Below, in pieces: positions 1-8,384 of a stretch of 18,157 bases of DNA. A program made the translations under genes and the position numbers. Within the stretch, counting starts at the first letter, position 1. The number at the start of each line of letters is the position of its first letter. The stretch comes from JAVEVF01 sp034005175. Its GTDB lineage: Bacteria; Actinomycetota; Coriobacteriia; Anaerosomatales; SLCP01. The notes under the pieces are model-generated. The model was not told where the DNA came from, did not search any database, and saw only the letters and a program-made list of their open reading frames with translations. The DNA lies in contig JAVEVF010000032.1 of the NCBI GenBank assembly GCA_034005175.1, forward strand, positions 1 through 18,157. The letters run 5' to 3'.

Positions 1-53
1 TGTTGGGGCTGGGCGAGACGACCGGCCTGGACCTGCCGGTCCCGGTGGTGTAG
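1..53 (+). CDS. argC: N-acetyl-gamma-glutamyl-phosphate reductase, C-terminal end only
   Basis: Only the last 16 codons are present, read from base 3 to the TAG at 51-53; the 5' part lies outside the window. The visible peptide, LGLGETTGLDLPVPVV, resembles the usual ArgC C-terminus, in which a Gly-Leu-rich turn precedes the last strand (ETTGLDL). ArgC reduces N-acetylglutamyl phosphate to the semialdehyde in the cytoplasm, the step between ArgB and ArgD. The call depends heavily on position: argC directly precedes argJ in actinobacterial arg clusters, and here its stop is 3 nt before the argJ ATG, in the same frame. With so few residues the identity is good but not independent of context. Confidence 0.8.
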   Translation, partial: LGLGETTGLDLPVPVV

Positions 54-56
54 AGG

Positions 57-1286
57 ATGCACAGCCTGCCGTATGTCATAGAATCGGTCACAGGTGGTGT
101 CCTTGCTCCGGCAGGTTTCATCGCGGGAGCGTCGGCGGCTGGTATCAAGCGCTCAGGCGCGCTCGACGTGTGTGTTTTGGATGCGGGCACACCTGTTCCA
201 GCTGCCGCCATCTTCACGCGCAACCTGATGGCCGCTCCTCCGGTTACGGTGAGCCGAGACGCACACCGCAGTGGACGTGTGCGCGCGTGGGCCATCAACT
301 CGGGCAATGCCAATGCGTGCACCGGTGACGCGGGGTTGGCGGACGCCCGGTCGATGGTAGCTGCAGCAGCGACGGCGCTCGGCTGCGACGCCGACGATGT
401 CGCCGTCGCGTCCACAGGCGTGATCGGGGTTCCGTTGCCCACAGAGATGGTGCTTGACGGTATCGCGGCATCGGCAGCGTCGCGTGGCCGCTCGGCAGAG
501 CACGCAGAGGCCGCCGCCGCCTCCATCATGACAACCGATACCTTCCTCAAGCAGGCGGCGGTCACCGTCACCGTGCAGGGCAGCGTGTACGCGGTTGGGG
601 GGATGGCAAAGGGGAGTGGGATGATCCACCCCAATATGGCCACTATGCTGTGCTTCATCACCACCGACGCCCCGCTCACAGAGAGCGCATGTACGACGGC
701 GCTGAGCACGGCGGCATCTAGCACGTTCAACCGCATCACAGTGGATGGTGACACGTCTACCAACGACACGTGTGCTCTCATGGCTAGCGGAGCGGTCGGT
801 GGAGAGGCGATAGGCCCAGACCATCCGCACTTCGGACCCGTCCTTGCTGCGCTGAGACAGGTCTGCGCGGATCTAGCTCGCATGATCGTTCGCGATGGCG
901 AAGGTGCCACCAAGACCGTAGATGTCACCGTGCGTGGCGCGCTTTCGCAGGAAGACGCCGAGGCTGCCGCGCGTGCGGTTGCTCTCTCTCCGCTGGTGAA
1001 GACGGCGTTGTTCGGCGGCGACGCCAACTGGGGAAGAGTCGCCATGGCGGTCGGGAACTCACGCGTGATGATCGACCCCGCCCGTCTCGAGATAGTCTTC
1101 GCGGGCATCACCACATGCAAGGACGGAACGGCCGTGGCGTTCAGTGAGGAGGAGGCCTCGGCGGCGCTCTCACGTGACGATATCGATGTCGTCGTGGACC
1201 TCCATCTCGGCGGTGGAGAGGCGACGATCCTCACGTGTGACCTGAGCTATGAATACATCCGTATCAATGGCGATTACCGGACGTAA
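57..1286 (+). CDS. argJ: Bifunctional ornithine acetyltransferase / N-acetylglutamate synthase ArgJ
   Basis: ArgJ moves the acetyl group from N-acetylornithine to glutamate, giving ornithine and recycling acetylglutamate; many members also make acetylglutamate from acetyl-CoA. The 409-residue length is normal for the family. The self-cleavage site is visible as HPNMA-TML: family knowledge says the precursor is cut between Ala195 and Thr196, and Thr196 becomes the N-terminal nucleophile of the beta chain. STGVIG (119-124), KGSGMIHPN (185-193) and the C-terminal INGDYRT are also family hallmarks. ATG 57 is the only start before the conserved GGVLAPAG segment. AGAGG directly abuts it and GGTGGTG lies further upstream, so initiation is probably coupled to argC termination. 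Whether it is mono- or bifunctional cannot be read from sequence alone. Confidence 0.97.
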   Translation: MHSLPYVIESVTGGVLAPAGFIAGASAAGIKRSGALDVCVLDAGTPVPAAAIFTRNLMAAPPVTVSRDAHRSGRVRAWAINSGNANACTGDAGLADARSMVAAAATALGCDADDVAVASTGVIGVPLPTEMVLDGIAASAASRGRSAEHAEAAAASIMTTDTFLKQAAVTVTVQGSVYAVGGMAKGSGMIHPNMATMLCFITTDAPLTESACTTALSTAASSTFNRITVDGDTSTNDTCALMASGAVGGEAIGPDHPHFGPVLAALRQVCADLARMIVRDGEGATKTVDVTVRGALSQEDAEAAARAVALSPLVKTALFGGDANWGRVAMAVGNSRVMIDPARLEIVFAGITTCKDGTAVAFSEEEASAALSRDDIDVVVDLHLGGGEATILTCDLSYEYIRINGDYRT

Positions 1287-1311
1287 GCCCCGTGCCAGTG
1301 AAGGAATGATG

Positions 1312-2232
1312 ATGGAGCACCTGTTGGAGAAGGCCGAGACCCTCACCGAAGCACTGCCGTGGATAAAGCGAACGTGGGGGCGCACGGTCGTGCTGAAGTA
1401 CGGTGGTGCCGCCATGACGGACCCGCAACTGAGGGCCCACGTCGCCTCAGACATAGTGCTCATGAAACTCGTGGGCGTAAACCCTGTCATCGTCCACGGT
1501 GGCGGACCGACGATCACCTCGTACATGGAACGCCTCGGCATGCCCGTGGAGTTCTTCGAGGGGCTACGCGTCACAAGCAGTCAGGCCATGGAAGTCGTGA
1601 AGATGGTGCTTGTTGGCAAGATCAACAAAGACCTCGTCACCGCCATCAACTCCCACGGGCGCCTGGCTGTGGGCATTGCGGGCGATGACGCCAACCTGAT
1701 GATGGCTCGCACGATCTCGGATCGCCTCGGCAGAGTGGGCGAGGTCACCGCCATCGATACGACCGTTGTACACAAGCTCATCGGGGATGGTTTCATCCCG
1801 GTGATCGCCAGCGTGGCGGTAGGCGAGGACGGCGAGAGCTGCAACATCAATGCTGACCTTGTGGCGGGGGAGATCGCTGCTGCCCTTAGTGCCGACAAGG
1901 TCATCTTCCTCACGGATGTGGATGGACTTTACGCTGATTTCGAGGACAAGGATTCCCTCATCAGCGCGCTATCGCTCGAAGACGCCGAGGGACTCATCGC
2001 CACAGGAAGCCTCGCAAGCGGCATGATTCCCAAGGTCGCAGGCTCTGTACGGGCGCTTCACGGGGGTGTCGATCGCGCTCATATCCTCAACGGGACAGTG
2101 CCGCACTCGCTACTGCTCGAGGTCTACACCGATGGCGGCGTGGGCACGATGATCACCCGGGCAATAGACGGCTCACAGACAGCGGCCGAGAGCGACCGAG
2201 GGAGTGTCGAGGACAAGGTGAGGTCGTCGTAA
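1312..2232 (+). CDS. argB: Acetylglutamate kinase ArgB, arginine-sensitive type
   Basis: ArgB phosphorylates N-acetylglutamate, the committed step of the cyclic pathway. Visible motifs in this 306-residue form are the glycine-rich KYGGAAM (29-35), VHGGGP (61-66) and GLRVTS (84-89) of the amino-acid-kinase fold. An N-terminal helix (LLEKAETLTEALPWIKRTWG) precedes the first strand, and the C-terminus carries HSLLLEVYTDGGVGTMI (265-281). In characterised enzymes these two features mark hexameric, arginine-inhibited kinases, so feedback control is expected. Three ATGs run in tandem at 1306, 1309 and 1312; the Shine-Dalgarno AAGGA at 1301-1305 sits 6 nt before the third, which I chose. An open frame extends upstream to ATG 1249 inside argJ but has no better ribosome site. 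The stop TAA overlaps the argD ATG by one base. About 20 hydrophilic residues follow the last conserved motif. Confidence 0.97.
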   Translation: MEHLLEKAETLTEALPWIKRTWGRTVVLKYGGAAMTDPQLRAHVASDIVLMKLVGVNPVIVHGGGPTITSYMERLGMPVEFFEGLRVTSSQAMEVVKMVLVGKINKDLVTAINSHGRLAVGIAGDDANLMMARTISDRLGRVGEVTAIDTTVVHKLIGDGFIPVIASVAVGEDGESCNINADLVAGEIAAALSADKVIFLTDVDGLYADFEDKDSLISALSLEDAEGLIATGSLASGMIPKVAGSVRALHGGVDRAHILNGTVPHSLLLEVYTDGGVGTMITRAIDGSQTAAESDRGSVEDKVRSS

Positions 2233-3449
2233 TGAGTGCACGCTACGACATGTTGGCGACCAAGGATCGCGCCTTCGTGCAATGCACGTACGCTCGCAAA
2301 CCCGTGCTCTTTGTCAAAGGCCAAGGGATGCGCTTGTTTGATGAAGAAGGTGTCGAGTATCTCGATTTCGTTTCGGGGATCGGTGCCGTCAATCTCGGGC
2401 ACGCGCATCCGGCCGTCACCGAAGCTGTCTGCGACCAGGTGGCGAAGGTAGTGCATGTGAGCAACCTCTACCACGTCGAACACCGCGCGGAACTTGCCGA
2501 GGACCTCTCGGCGTTGCTCGGTGGAGGCTGGAAGGCGTTCTTCTGCAACTCGGGGGCCGAGGCGTGCGAGGGGGCCATCAAGATCGCACGGCGGTGGGGG
2601 GTCACCCACAAAGGCCGCGACGCCACGCGCATCATCACCGCCGAGCGTAGCTTTCACGGACGCACGCTCGCCACGCTCGCCGCGACGGGCCAGCCCTCGA
2701 AACAAGACGCGTTCGCGCCGCTCATGCCGGGCTTCACTCACGTTCCGCTCAACGATGTCGCAGCTCTCGACGCTCAGATGGATGAGACGGTCTGCGCGGT
2801 GATGCTTGAAGTCATCCAAGGCGAGGGTGGTGTGTACCCATGCGACGCAGATTACCTCGCTGCGGCACGGCGGCTGTGCGATGAGCGCGGCGCATTGCTT
2901 GTCCTAGACGAGGTGCAGACCGGCTTCTGGCGCACTGGAGAGATGCCCTTCGCACATCAGGCATACGGCGTGAAGCCTGATGTGGTCGCGCTTGCAAAAG
3001 CCATGGCGAATGGCTTGCCTGCGGGCGCAGTCATGGCACATGGCGCAGCAGGCGATACGTTCCAACCGGGCGATCATGGCTCCACCTTTGGCGGGGGCCC
3101 TGTGATCTGCGCCGCGGCGCGCGCGACTACTGCCGCGCTCTCGCACGAAGAGCTTGGGGTGAAGGCGGCTCGCCAGGGCGCGTACCTGCGTGCAAGGTTA
3201 GAAGCGCTCGCCGAAGGCACCGGTGCGATCAGCGAGGTGAGGGGGCGCGGGCTCATGATGGCTGTGCACCTCGCACACCCGATTGCAGCCGACCTCAGTG
3301 ATGCGGCGCTTGCACGAGGCATTCTCCTGAACAACATCGGAACGGAGATTTTGCGTCTTCTTCCCCCGCTTGTATGCGGGAGGTCGGAGATTGATACACT
3401 CCTGCAGGTTCTGACCGAACTCATCGAAGACGGAGTTGGTAAGTCGTGA
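2232..3449 (+). CDS. argD: Acetylornithine aminotransferase ArgD
   Basis: This PLP enzyme transaminates N-acetylglutamate semialdehyde with glutamate to give N-acetylornithine, the substrate of ArgJ; many homologs also serve in lysine synthesis. The 405 residues show the class III aminotransferase pattern: the phosphate-binding segment NSGAEA (106-111), FHGRT (141-145), the cofactor aspartate in DEVQTG (Asp226) and the Schiff-base lysine in LAKAMANGLP (Lys256). GSTFGGGP follows as expected. The ATG overlaps the argB stop by one base, and AAGGTGAGG (2215-2223) lies 8 nt upstream. Its TGA lies inside the GTGA overlap with argR. In Streptomyces and Mycobacterium clusters argF follows argD; here no room is left for it. 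Confidence 0.97.
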   Translation: MSARYDMLATKDRAFVQCTYARKPVLFVKGQGMRLFDEEGVEYLDFVSGIGAVNLGHAHPAVTEAVCDQVAKVVHVSNLYHVEHRAELAEDLSALLGGGWKAFFCNSGAEACEGAIKIARRWGVTHKGRDATRIITAERSFHGRTLATLAATGQPSKQDAFAPLMPGFTHVPLNDVAALDAQMDETVCAVMLEVIQGEGGVYPCDADYLAAARRLCDERGALLVLDEVQTGFWRTGEMPFAHQAYGVKPDVVALAKAMANGLPAGAVMAHGAAGDTFQPGDHGSTFGGGPVICAAARATTAALSHEELGVKAARQGAYLRARLEALAEGTGAISEVRGRGLMMAVHLAHPIAADLSDAALARGILLNNIGTEILRLLPPLVCGRSEIDTLLQVLTELIEDGVGKS

Positions 3450-3877
3450 AGAAGCGCGGTCTCAGACAAAGCGCCATTCGTCGCATAGTGCGCGAGGAGA
3501 ATGTACGAACCCAGCGCGACCTTGTTGAGCGACTCAGCGCTCAAGGTTTCATATGCACGCAAGCAACGGTCTCTCGCGATGTCACCGAGATGGGGCTGAG
3601 CAAGCTGCCAGACGGCGTATATGTGCTTGCTGAGGATCTGCACCTGCATCGCATGATCTCTGAGCTAGTCGTGAGCGTGGTGCGCTCCGGACCGCTTGTG
3701 CTTGTGAAGTCCACGCCAGGTACCGCCCAGGGCGTTGCCGCTGCGCTTGACGGGGCGGGTCTCGATGGAGTCCTTGGTTCCATCGCCGGCGACGACACCG
3801 TTCTGATCATCACCGGAGGCGCAGAGAGTGCGGCCACCCTCCATGACACCATCGAGAAGCTTCGTGGAAAGCACTGA
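3446..3877 (+). CDS. argR: Arginine repressor ArgR
   Basis: ArgR is the arginine-responsive DNA-binding repressor of arg genes and acts as a hexamer with L-arginine as corepressor. The 143 residues split into an N-terminal winged helix-turn-helix (roughly 7-65), containing the recognition segment TQATVSRDV (38-46), and a C-terminal oligomerisation and arginine-binding domain (about 70-143). The latter has PGTAQGVAAALD (91-102) and GSIAGDDT (111-118); Asp116 and Asp117 match the aspartates that contact arginine in the E. coli protein. The GTG start overlaps the argD stop in a GTGA junction. Lying inside its own target operon, it is probably autoregulated. The operator expected upstream of argC is outside the window, and I saw no convincing ARG box inside it. 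Confidence 0.96.
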   Translation: MKKRGLRQSAIRRIVREENVRTQRDLVERLSAQGFICTQATVSRDVTEMGLSKLPDGVYVLAEDLHLHRMISELVVSVVRSGPLVLVKSTPGTAQGVAAALDGAGLDGVLGSIAGDDTVLIITGGAESAATLHDTIEKLRGKH

Positions 3878-3907
3878 CGGCAGTAGCTTCGGCAGGAAGG
3901 GACATCA

Positions 3908-5134
3908 ATGGCGCGTGACAAGTGCGTACTAGCATATTCGGGCGGTCTGGATACCTCGGTAGCCATCAAGTGGATCGCCGAGAACTACGATCTCGATGTC
4001 GTAGCGCTTGCAATCGATGTAGGGCAGGAGCGCCAAGACCTGGATTTCGTCCGCCAGAAGGCGCTTGATATCGGCGCGGTGGAGTCGGTAGTCAAAGACG
4101 TGCGCGAGGAGTACGTCGAGGAGTTCCTCACCAAAGCGCTTAAGACGAACGCCCTGTACGAGAACAAGTACCCGCTTGTCTCGGCGATGTCGCGGCCTGT
4201 CATCGTCAAACACCTTGTCGAGGAGGCGCATCGCACCCGTGCGCGCTTCATCGCACATGGCTGCACGGGCAAGGGCAACGATCAAGTCCGTTTCGAGGTG
4301 GGCATCGCTGCGCTCGACCCTGACATCGAGGTGCTGGCACCGGTACGCGAGTGGGATCTTGCCACCCGCGAGCAAGAGATGGACTATGCCGCAGCGCGTG
4401 GGATTCCCGTCCCAACCACCAAAGACAGCCCATACTCCATCGACGACAACCTCTGGGGCCGCACCATCGAGTGTGGCGTGCTCGAAGACCCCTGGGCCGA
4501 GCCACCTGCCGACATCTACACGCTGACAGCTGACTCCCATGCGAACATGTGCGAGGAGCCGGAATACGCCGAGGTCAGCTTCGAGCAAGGCGTCCCGGTC
4601 GCCCTCAACGGCGAGCTTACAAGCTTCCACGACATCATCGATCACATGAACGTGCTTGCAGGAAAGCACGGGTTCGGGCGCGTGGACATGATCGAGAACC
4701 GGCTTGTGGGCTTGAAATCGCGGGAGATCTACGAGGTTCCTGGAGCGCTCACGCTCATCACCGCACACAAAGCTCTCGAGGATCTGTGTTTGGAGCGCGA
4801 GGTGCTTCATTACAAGCTGGGTGTAGAACAGAAGTGGTCCGAGCTTGTCTACAACGGCATGTGGTTCTCGCCGCTCAAAGAAGCGCTTGACGGGTTCGTT
4901 CTCACCACCCAACAGCTCGTGACCGGTGATGTGCGGCTGCGGTTCTTCAAGGGCAGCTGTGTCACCGTCGGCCGCCGCAGCCCGTATTCGCTCTACGACT
5001 ACAACCTCGCGACCTACGACGAGGCCGATACGTTCGACCGTGATGCAGCCAAGGGCTTCATCGACCTGTACGGTCTGCCTGTCAAGGTCTGGGCTCGCCA
5101 GCGTCGCAAGGTCGGCAAGGAAGGCGAAGTATAG
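3908..5134 (+). CDS. argG: Argininosuccinate synthase ArgG
   Basis: ArgG condenses citrulline and aspartate with ATP to argininosuccinate. The protein has 408 residues. The N-type ATP pyrophosphatase P-loop is SGGLDTS (11-17). Further family segments are the tract around GCTGKGNDQVRFE, APVREWD, and DDNLWGRTIECG ahead of the synthetase/multimerisation domain. The ATG is preceded by AGGAAGGGA at 3894-3902, the strongest ribosome site in the operon, after a 30-nt gap from argR. That gap is the longest inside the cluster, so argG translation is less coupled to what precedes it. Its substrate citrulline needs an ornithine carbamoyltransferase, which the window does not encode. No truncation or missing motif was seen. 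Confidence 0.97.
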   Translation: MARDKCVLAYSGGLDTSVAIKWIAENYDLDVVALAIDVGQERQDLDFVRQKALDIGAVESVVKDVREEYVEEFLTKALKTNALYENKYPLVSAMSRPVIVKHLVEEAHRTRARFIAHGCTGKGNDQVRFEVGIAALDPDIEVLAPVREWDLATREQEMDYAAARGIPVPTTKDSPYSIDDNLWGRTIECGVLEDPWAEPPADIYTLTADSHANMCEEPEYAEVSFEQGVPVALNGELTSFHDIIDHMNVLAGKHGFGRVDMIENRLVGLKSREIYEVPGALTLITAHKALEDLCLEREVLHYKLGVEQKWSELVYNGMWFSPLKEALDGFVLTTQQLVTGDVRLRFFKGSCVTVGRRSPYSLYDYNLATYDEADTFDRDAAKGFIDLYGLPVKVWARQRRKVGKEGEV

Positions 5135-5135
5135 C

Positions 5136-6551
5136 GTGTCGCAGATCAAGAAACCCTGGGGCGGGCGGTTCGAAGGGTCGCCGAGCAGGTTCCTCGAGGA
5201 GTTCGGAGCGTCGCTGCCGGTGGACCGGCGCATGTGGGCCGAGGACATCAGAGGATCCATCGCGCACGCCCGTATGCTGGCCCATCAAGGAATCATCAGC
5301 GAAGCGGACGCCGACAGCATCGAATCGGGGCTCGCGGGGATCTATCGCGAGATACGTGAGGGTGCGTTTGAGTTCGATATCGCCGATGAGGACATTCACA
5401 TGGCCATCGAGCGTGCGCTCATCGAGCGGATAGGCCCCGCCGGCGGGCGGCTACATACGGCGCGAAGCCGCAACGACCAGGTGGCGCTCGACACTCGGCT
5501 GTATGCGAAAGCGCGGGCCGCCGAGTTGCTTGGGGCCACGCTCGCGCTGCGGGAGACGCTTCTTGGTCTCGCCGAGAGCAACCAGCACGTGATCATGTGC
5601 GGATACACGCATCTACAACGAGCCCAGCCGGTGCTCTTCTCACATCACCTGCTCGCGTACTTCTGGATGCTCGCACGCGATGCCACTCGCATCCGTCATG
5701 CCTGGGAAGCCAGTGACGTCATGGTACTTGGCAGCGCTGCTCTCGCCGGGACGACGTTTCCCATCGACCGGAGCATCGTCGCCGACAGCCTCGGCTTCTC
5801 TGAGGTGAGTGCGAACTCGATGGACAGCGTCTCGGACCGTGATTTCCTGCTCGACCTCACCTATGCGTGCACCGTCACGATGGTGCATCTCTCTCGGCTG
5901 TGCGAGGAGTTGGTGATGTGGTCGTCTGAGGAGTTCGGCTTCGTGCGCATGGACGACACATACTCCACGGGCTCCAGCATCATGCCGCAGAAGAAGAACC
6001 CCGATTTCGCCGAGCTCACACGTGGTAAGACCGGCCGTGTCCTCGGCGATCTCGTGGGGCTGCTCACCATGCTCAAGGGCCTTCCGCTTGCCTACAACAA
6101 GGACATGCAAGAGGACAAGGAAGGTGCATTTGACGCCATTGACACCACGCTGGGCTGTCTTGTCGTGGTGGAAGGCATGCTCTCGACGATGCACGTGGAC
6201 TCGGAGCGCATGCGCACCGCTGCGCATGGTGGTTTCATGGCAGCCACCGATCTTGCCGACCATCTGGTGTCCTCCGGGATCCCGTTCCGTGATGCCCATG
6301 AGGTGGTGGGTAAGCTCGTGCTCGAGCTGGAGAAACAGGGGCGCACGCTCCAACAGCTGACAGCAGAAGATTTCGCCGCCATCAACCCTGCATTCGGCCA
6401 GGGGGCACCCGCAGTGGTGGACATTACCGAGGTGGTCTCCCGCCGAGTGAGCCAAGGCGGAACCGGGCACCAAGCCCTCGTGCAGCAGCTCGAGCGCTGC
6501 CGAGATGTGCTCGACGCCGACGCCACGTGGCTTGAGACTGTCGCGGAGTAG
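5136..6551 (+). CDS. argH: Argininosuccinate lyase ArgH
   Basis: ArgH splits argininosuccinate into arginine and fumarate, the last step of the pathway. The 471-residue product belongs to the fumarase/aspartase superfamily: KPWGGRF near the N-terminus, TARSRNDQVALDTR (about 108-121), YTHLQRAQP with the catalytic-region His (about 159), and the signature GSSIMPQKKNPD with the catalytic serine pair at about 280-281. I chose GTG 5136, one base after the argG TAG, because the conserved KKPWGGRF starts five residues later. AAGGAAGG at 5117-5124 is a usable but distant ribosome site. The same frame stays open upstream into argG for about 70 codons, but that part reads as argG shadow. It ends the arg cluster; polX starts 13 nt after its stop. 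Confidence 0.96.
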   Translation: MSQIKKPWGGRFEGSPSRFLEEFGASLPVDRRMWAEDIRGSIAHARMLAHQGIISEADADSIESGLAGIYREIREGAFEFDIADEDIHMAIERALIERIGPAGGRLHTARSRNDQVALDTRLYAKARAAELLGATLALRETLLGLAESNQHVIMCGYTHLQRAQPVLFSHHLLAYFWMLARDATRIRHAWEASDVMVLGSAALAGTTFPIDRSIVADSLGFSEVSANSMDSVSDRDFLLDLTYACTVTMVHLSRLCEELVMWSSEEFGFVRMDDTYSTGSSIMPQKKNPDFAELTRGKTGRVLGDLVGLLTMLKGLPLAYNKDMQEDKEGAFDAIDTTLGCLVVVEGMLSTMHVDSERMRTAAHGGFMAATDLADHLVSSGIPFRDAHEVVGKLVLELEKQGRTLQQLTAEDFAAINPAFGQGAPAVVDITEVVSRRVSQGGTGHQALVQQLERCRDVLDADATWLETVAE

Positions 6552-6564
6552 GGAGGCTGCCACT

Positions 6565-8322
6565 GTGGCTGAACTCGATAACGCGTCCATCGCACGGGAG
6601 CTCGAGCTCACTGCCGACCTGCTCGAAATCGCAGGCGCCAACAGGTTCCGTGTCCTTTCCTACCGCAAAGCCGCGAACTCGATTCGCGCGTGGCCAGAGC
6701 AGCTGTCAGCGCTAGCGGAAGAGGAGCGCCTCACCGAGGTTGCAGGAGTGGGGAAGAAGCTTGCGGCAAGCATCTTGGAGATGCTGCATCACGGCACCTT
6801 TCCTGAGCTCGAGGCCGCCAAGGCCGAGTTCCCGGCCGGTCTCGCCGAACTCGTGCAGGTCGCTGGTGTCGGCCCCACACGAGCGCGTCAGTTCTATCAC
6901 AAGCTCGGCGTTGACTCGGTCGAGGCCCTGCTCGCCGCCATCGAGAGTGGCGAGATCGCGCGTGTCGGCGGGATGGGGGAGAAGACCATCGTCAACATCC
7001 GCCGCGGTGTCGACTCCTTTCTGGCTCACAGGGGACGCATGCTACTCATGGACGGCTTGCCGCTTGCCGAGAGGCTTGTGGCTGAGCTGCTTGAGAACCC
7101 CGTCATCACGGCGGCCACGCCAGCTGGTTCCTTGCGCCGCATGCAGGAGACCGTCGGTGACATCGACATCATCGCGGTATCCAAGGATGCGAGTGCCGCC
7201 ATGGAGGCGGTGAGATCGTTGCCTGCAGTGACCCGGGTCATCGGCTCGGGAGAAAGCAAGACGAGCGTGCTGACGACTTCGGGGCTTCAGGTGGATGTGC
7301 GAGTCGTCGCCCCTGAACAGGCAGGCGCTGCGCTGCAGTACTTCACGGGCAGCAAGGAGCACAACGTCCACATTCGCGAGCTTGCGAAACGCGCGGGTCT
7401 GAAGGTCAACGAATACGGCGTGTTCAAGGTTGGTTCGAAGGGCGAGTCGCTAGAGCGGCTCGGAGGAGTCACCGAGGACGAGGTGTATGCGTTGCTTGGG
7501 TTCGAACAGGTGCCTCCACCTGAAATTCGGCAGGACACGGGGGAGATAGAGGCCGCGCTCGCAGGCGAGCTGCCGCGCCTTCTGAAGCCTGCCGACATAC
7601 GTGGTGACTTCCATATCCATACCACCAGCACCGATGCGCATTCCACGCTTGAAGAGAATCGCGCGATGGCGGCAGAGCTTGGCTACGAGTATCTCGTGGT
7701 GACCGATCACGCGGAGAACCTGCGTATGGTGCGAGGCATGACCGTGGGCGAGCTTGAAGAGCAGTGGGAAGCAGTGGATAGGCTCAACGATGGCCGAGGC
7801 GAGCTGCCGTACATACTGAAGGGCGTGGAGCTTAACATCGGTGCAGACGGCACTGTGGACTACGATGCTGAAGTGCTAAGCCGCTTTGACTTCTGCATCG
7901 CCTCGCTGCATGCGGGTTGGGGCGAGGAGAGAGCGGTCGTGACCGAGCGCCTGTTGAGGGCGATGGAAAACCCCTTCGTGGACATCATCGGCCATCCGAC
8001 CGGCCGCGTCATCGGCCGCCGTGACGCCATTTCGCTCGATATGGAAGCTGTGCTTGCTTGCGCCGCTGACACCGGCACCATCATGGAGCTCAACGCCTAT
8101 CCTGATCGATTGGATCTCAAAGATACGCACCTGCGGCTTGCGATGCACCATGGTGTGCGCATAGCCATCGGCACCGATTCGCACCGCGCAGAGCACATGA
8201 GATACATGCGTTACGGGGTGGCGATGGCACGACGCGGATGGGTGACATCGGAGGCGTGCTTGAACGCGCAGCCGCTGGAGACGGTGCGCTCGTGGTTCAG
8301 GCGGGCGCGGCTCGGCAGCTGA
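6565..8322 (+). CDS. polX: Family X DNA polymerase / 3'-5' exonuclease PolX with PHP domain
   Basis: Bacterial PolX is a gap-filling repair polymerase whose C-terminal PHP domain has metal-dependent 3'-5' exonuclease (and in some members AP-endonuclease) activity. The 585 residues start with an 8-kDa-like region and three helix-hairpin-helix elements: VAGVGKKLA (59-67), VAGVGPTRA (99-107) and VGGMGEKTI (134-142). The nucleotidyltransferase core follows, with Gly-Ser in PAGSLRR (186-192), the metal aspartates in GDIDII (Asp199, Asp201) and the third aspartate in LQVDVRV (Asp244). The PHP domain begins at [13 protein letters not shown] (His350, His352) and continues with VTDH (379-382), GVELNI, SLHAGW, GHPTGR and GTDSHR, so both active sites look intact. 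GTG 6565 is chosen because GGGAGG (6551-6556) lies 8 nt before it. The 13-nt spacing suggests readthrough from argH. Confidence 0.94.
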   Translation: MAELDNASIARELELTADLLEIAGANRFRVLSYRKAANSIRAWPEQLSALAEEERLTEVAGVGKKLAASILEMLHHGTFPELEAAKAEFPAGLAELVQVAGVGPTRARQFYHKLGVDSVEALLAAIESGEIARVGGMGEKTIVNIRRGVDSFLAHRGRMLLMDGLPLAERLVAELLENPVITAATPAGSLRRMQETVGDIDIIAVSKDASAAMEAVRSLPAVTRVIGSGESKTSVLTTSGLQVDVRVVAPEQAGAALQYFTGSKEHNVHIRELAKRAGLKVNEYGVFKVGSKGESLERLGGVTEDEVYALLGFEQVPPPEIRQDTGEIEAALAGELPRLLKPADIRGDFHIHTTSTDAHSTLEENRAMAAELGYEYLVVTDHAENLRMVRGMTVGELEEQWEAVDRLNDGRGELPYILKGVELNIGADGTVDYDAEVLSRFDFCIASLHAGWGEERAVVTERLLRAMENPFVDIIGHPTGRVIGRRDAISLDMEAVLACAADTGTIMELNAYPDRLDLKDTHLRLAMHHGVRIAIGTDSHRAEHMRYMRYGVAMARRGWVTSEACLNAQPLETVRSWFRRARLGS

Positions 8323-8384
8323 TTCACGAGCCATCTTCGTTCTAGTAGTGTCGGACTTGACTCGTCTGCGGTACCATCGGCGAC

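Noticed and set aside
153..830. 225-codon minus-strand frame opposite argJ
   Set aside because: Low-complexity Arg/Gly/His-rich shadow of argJ.
3878..3907. ArgR operator in the argR-argG gap
   Set aside because: The 30 nt are GC-rich and contain no AT-rich palindrome resembling an ARG box; only the argG ribosome site stands out.
3929..5260. 443-codon open frame on the minus strand across argG and the argH start
   Set aside because: It lies antisense to a well-conserved gene, its protein shows no recognisable motif and is typical of open antisense frames in GC-rich DNA.
5640..6641. 333-codon minus-strand frame opposite argH
   Set aside because: Antisense shadow of argH; no ribosome site or family resemblance.
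8357..8377. TTGACT and TACCAT as a promoter before the DNA glycosylase gene
   Set aside because: Spacing is only 9 nt, far too short for a sigma-70-type promoter.
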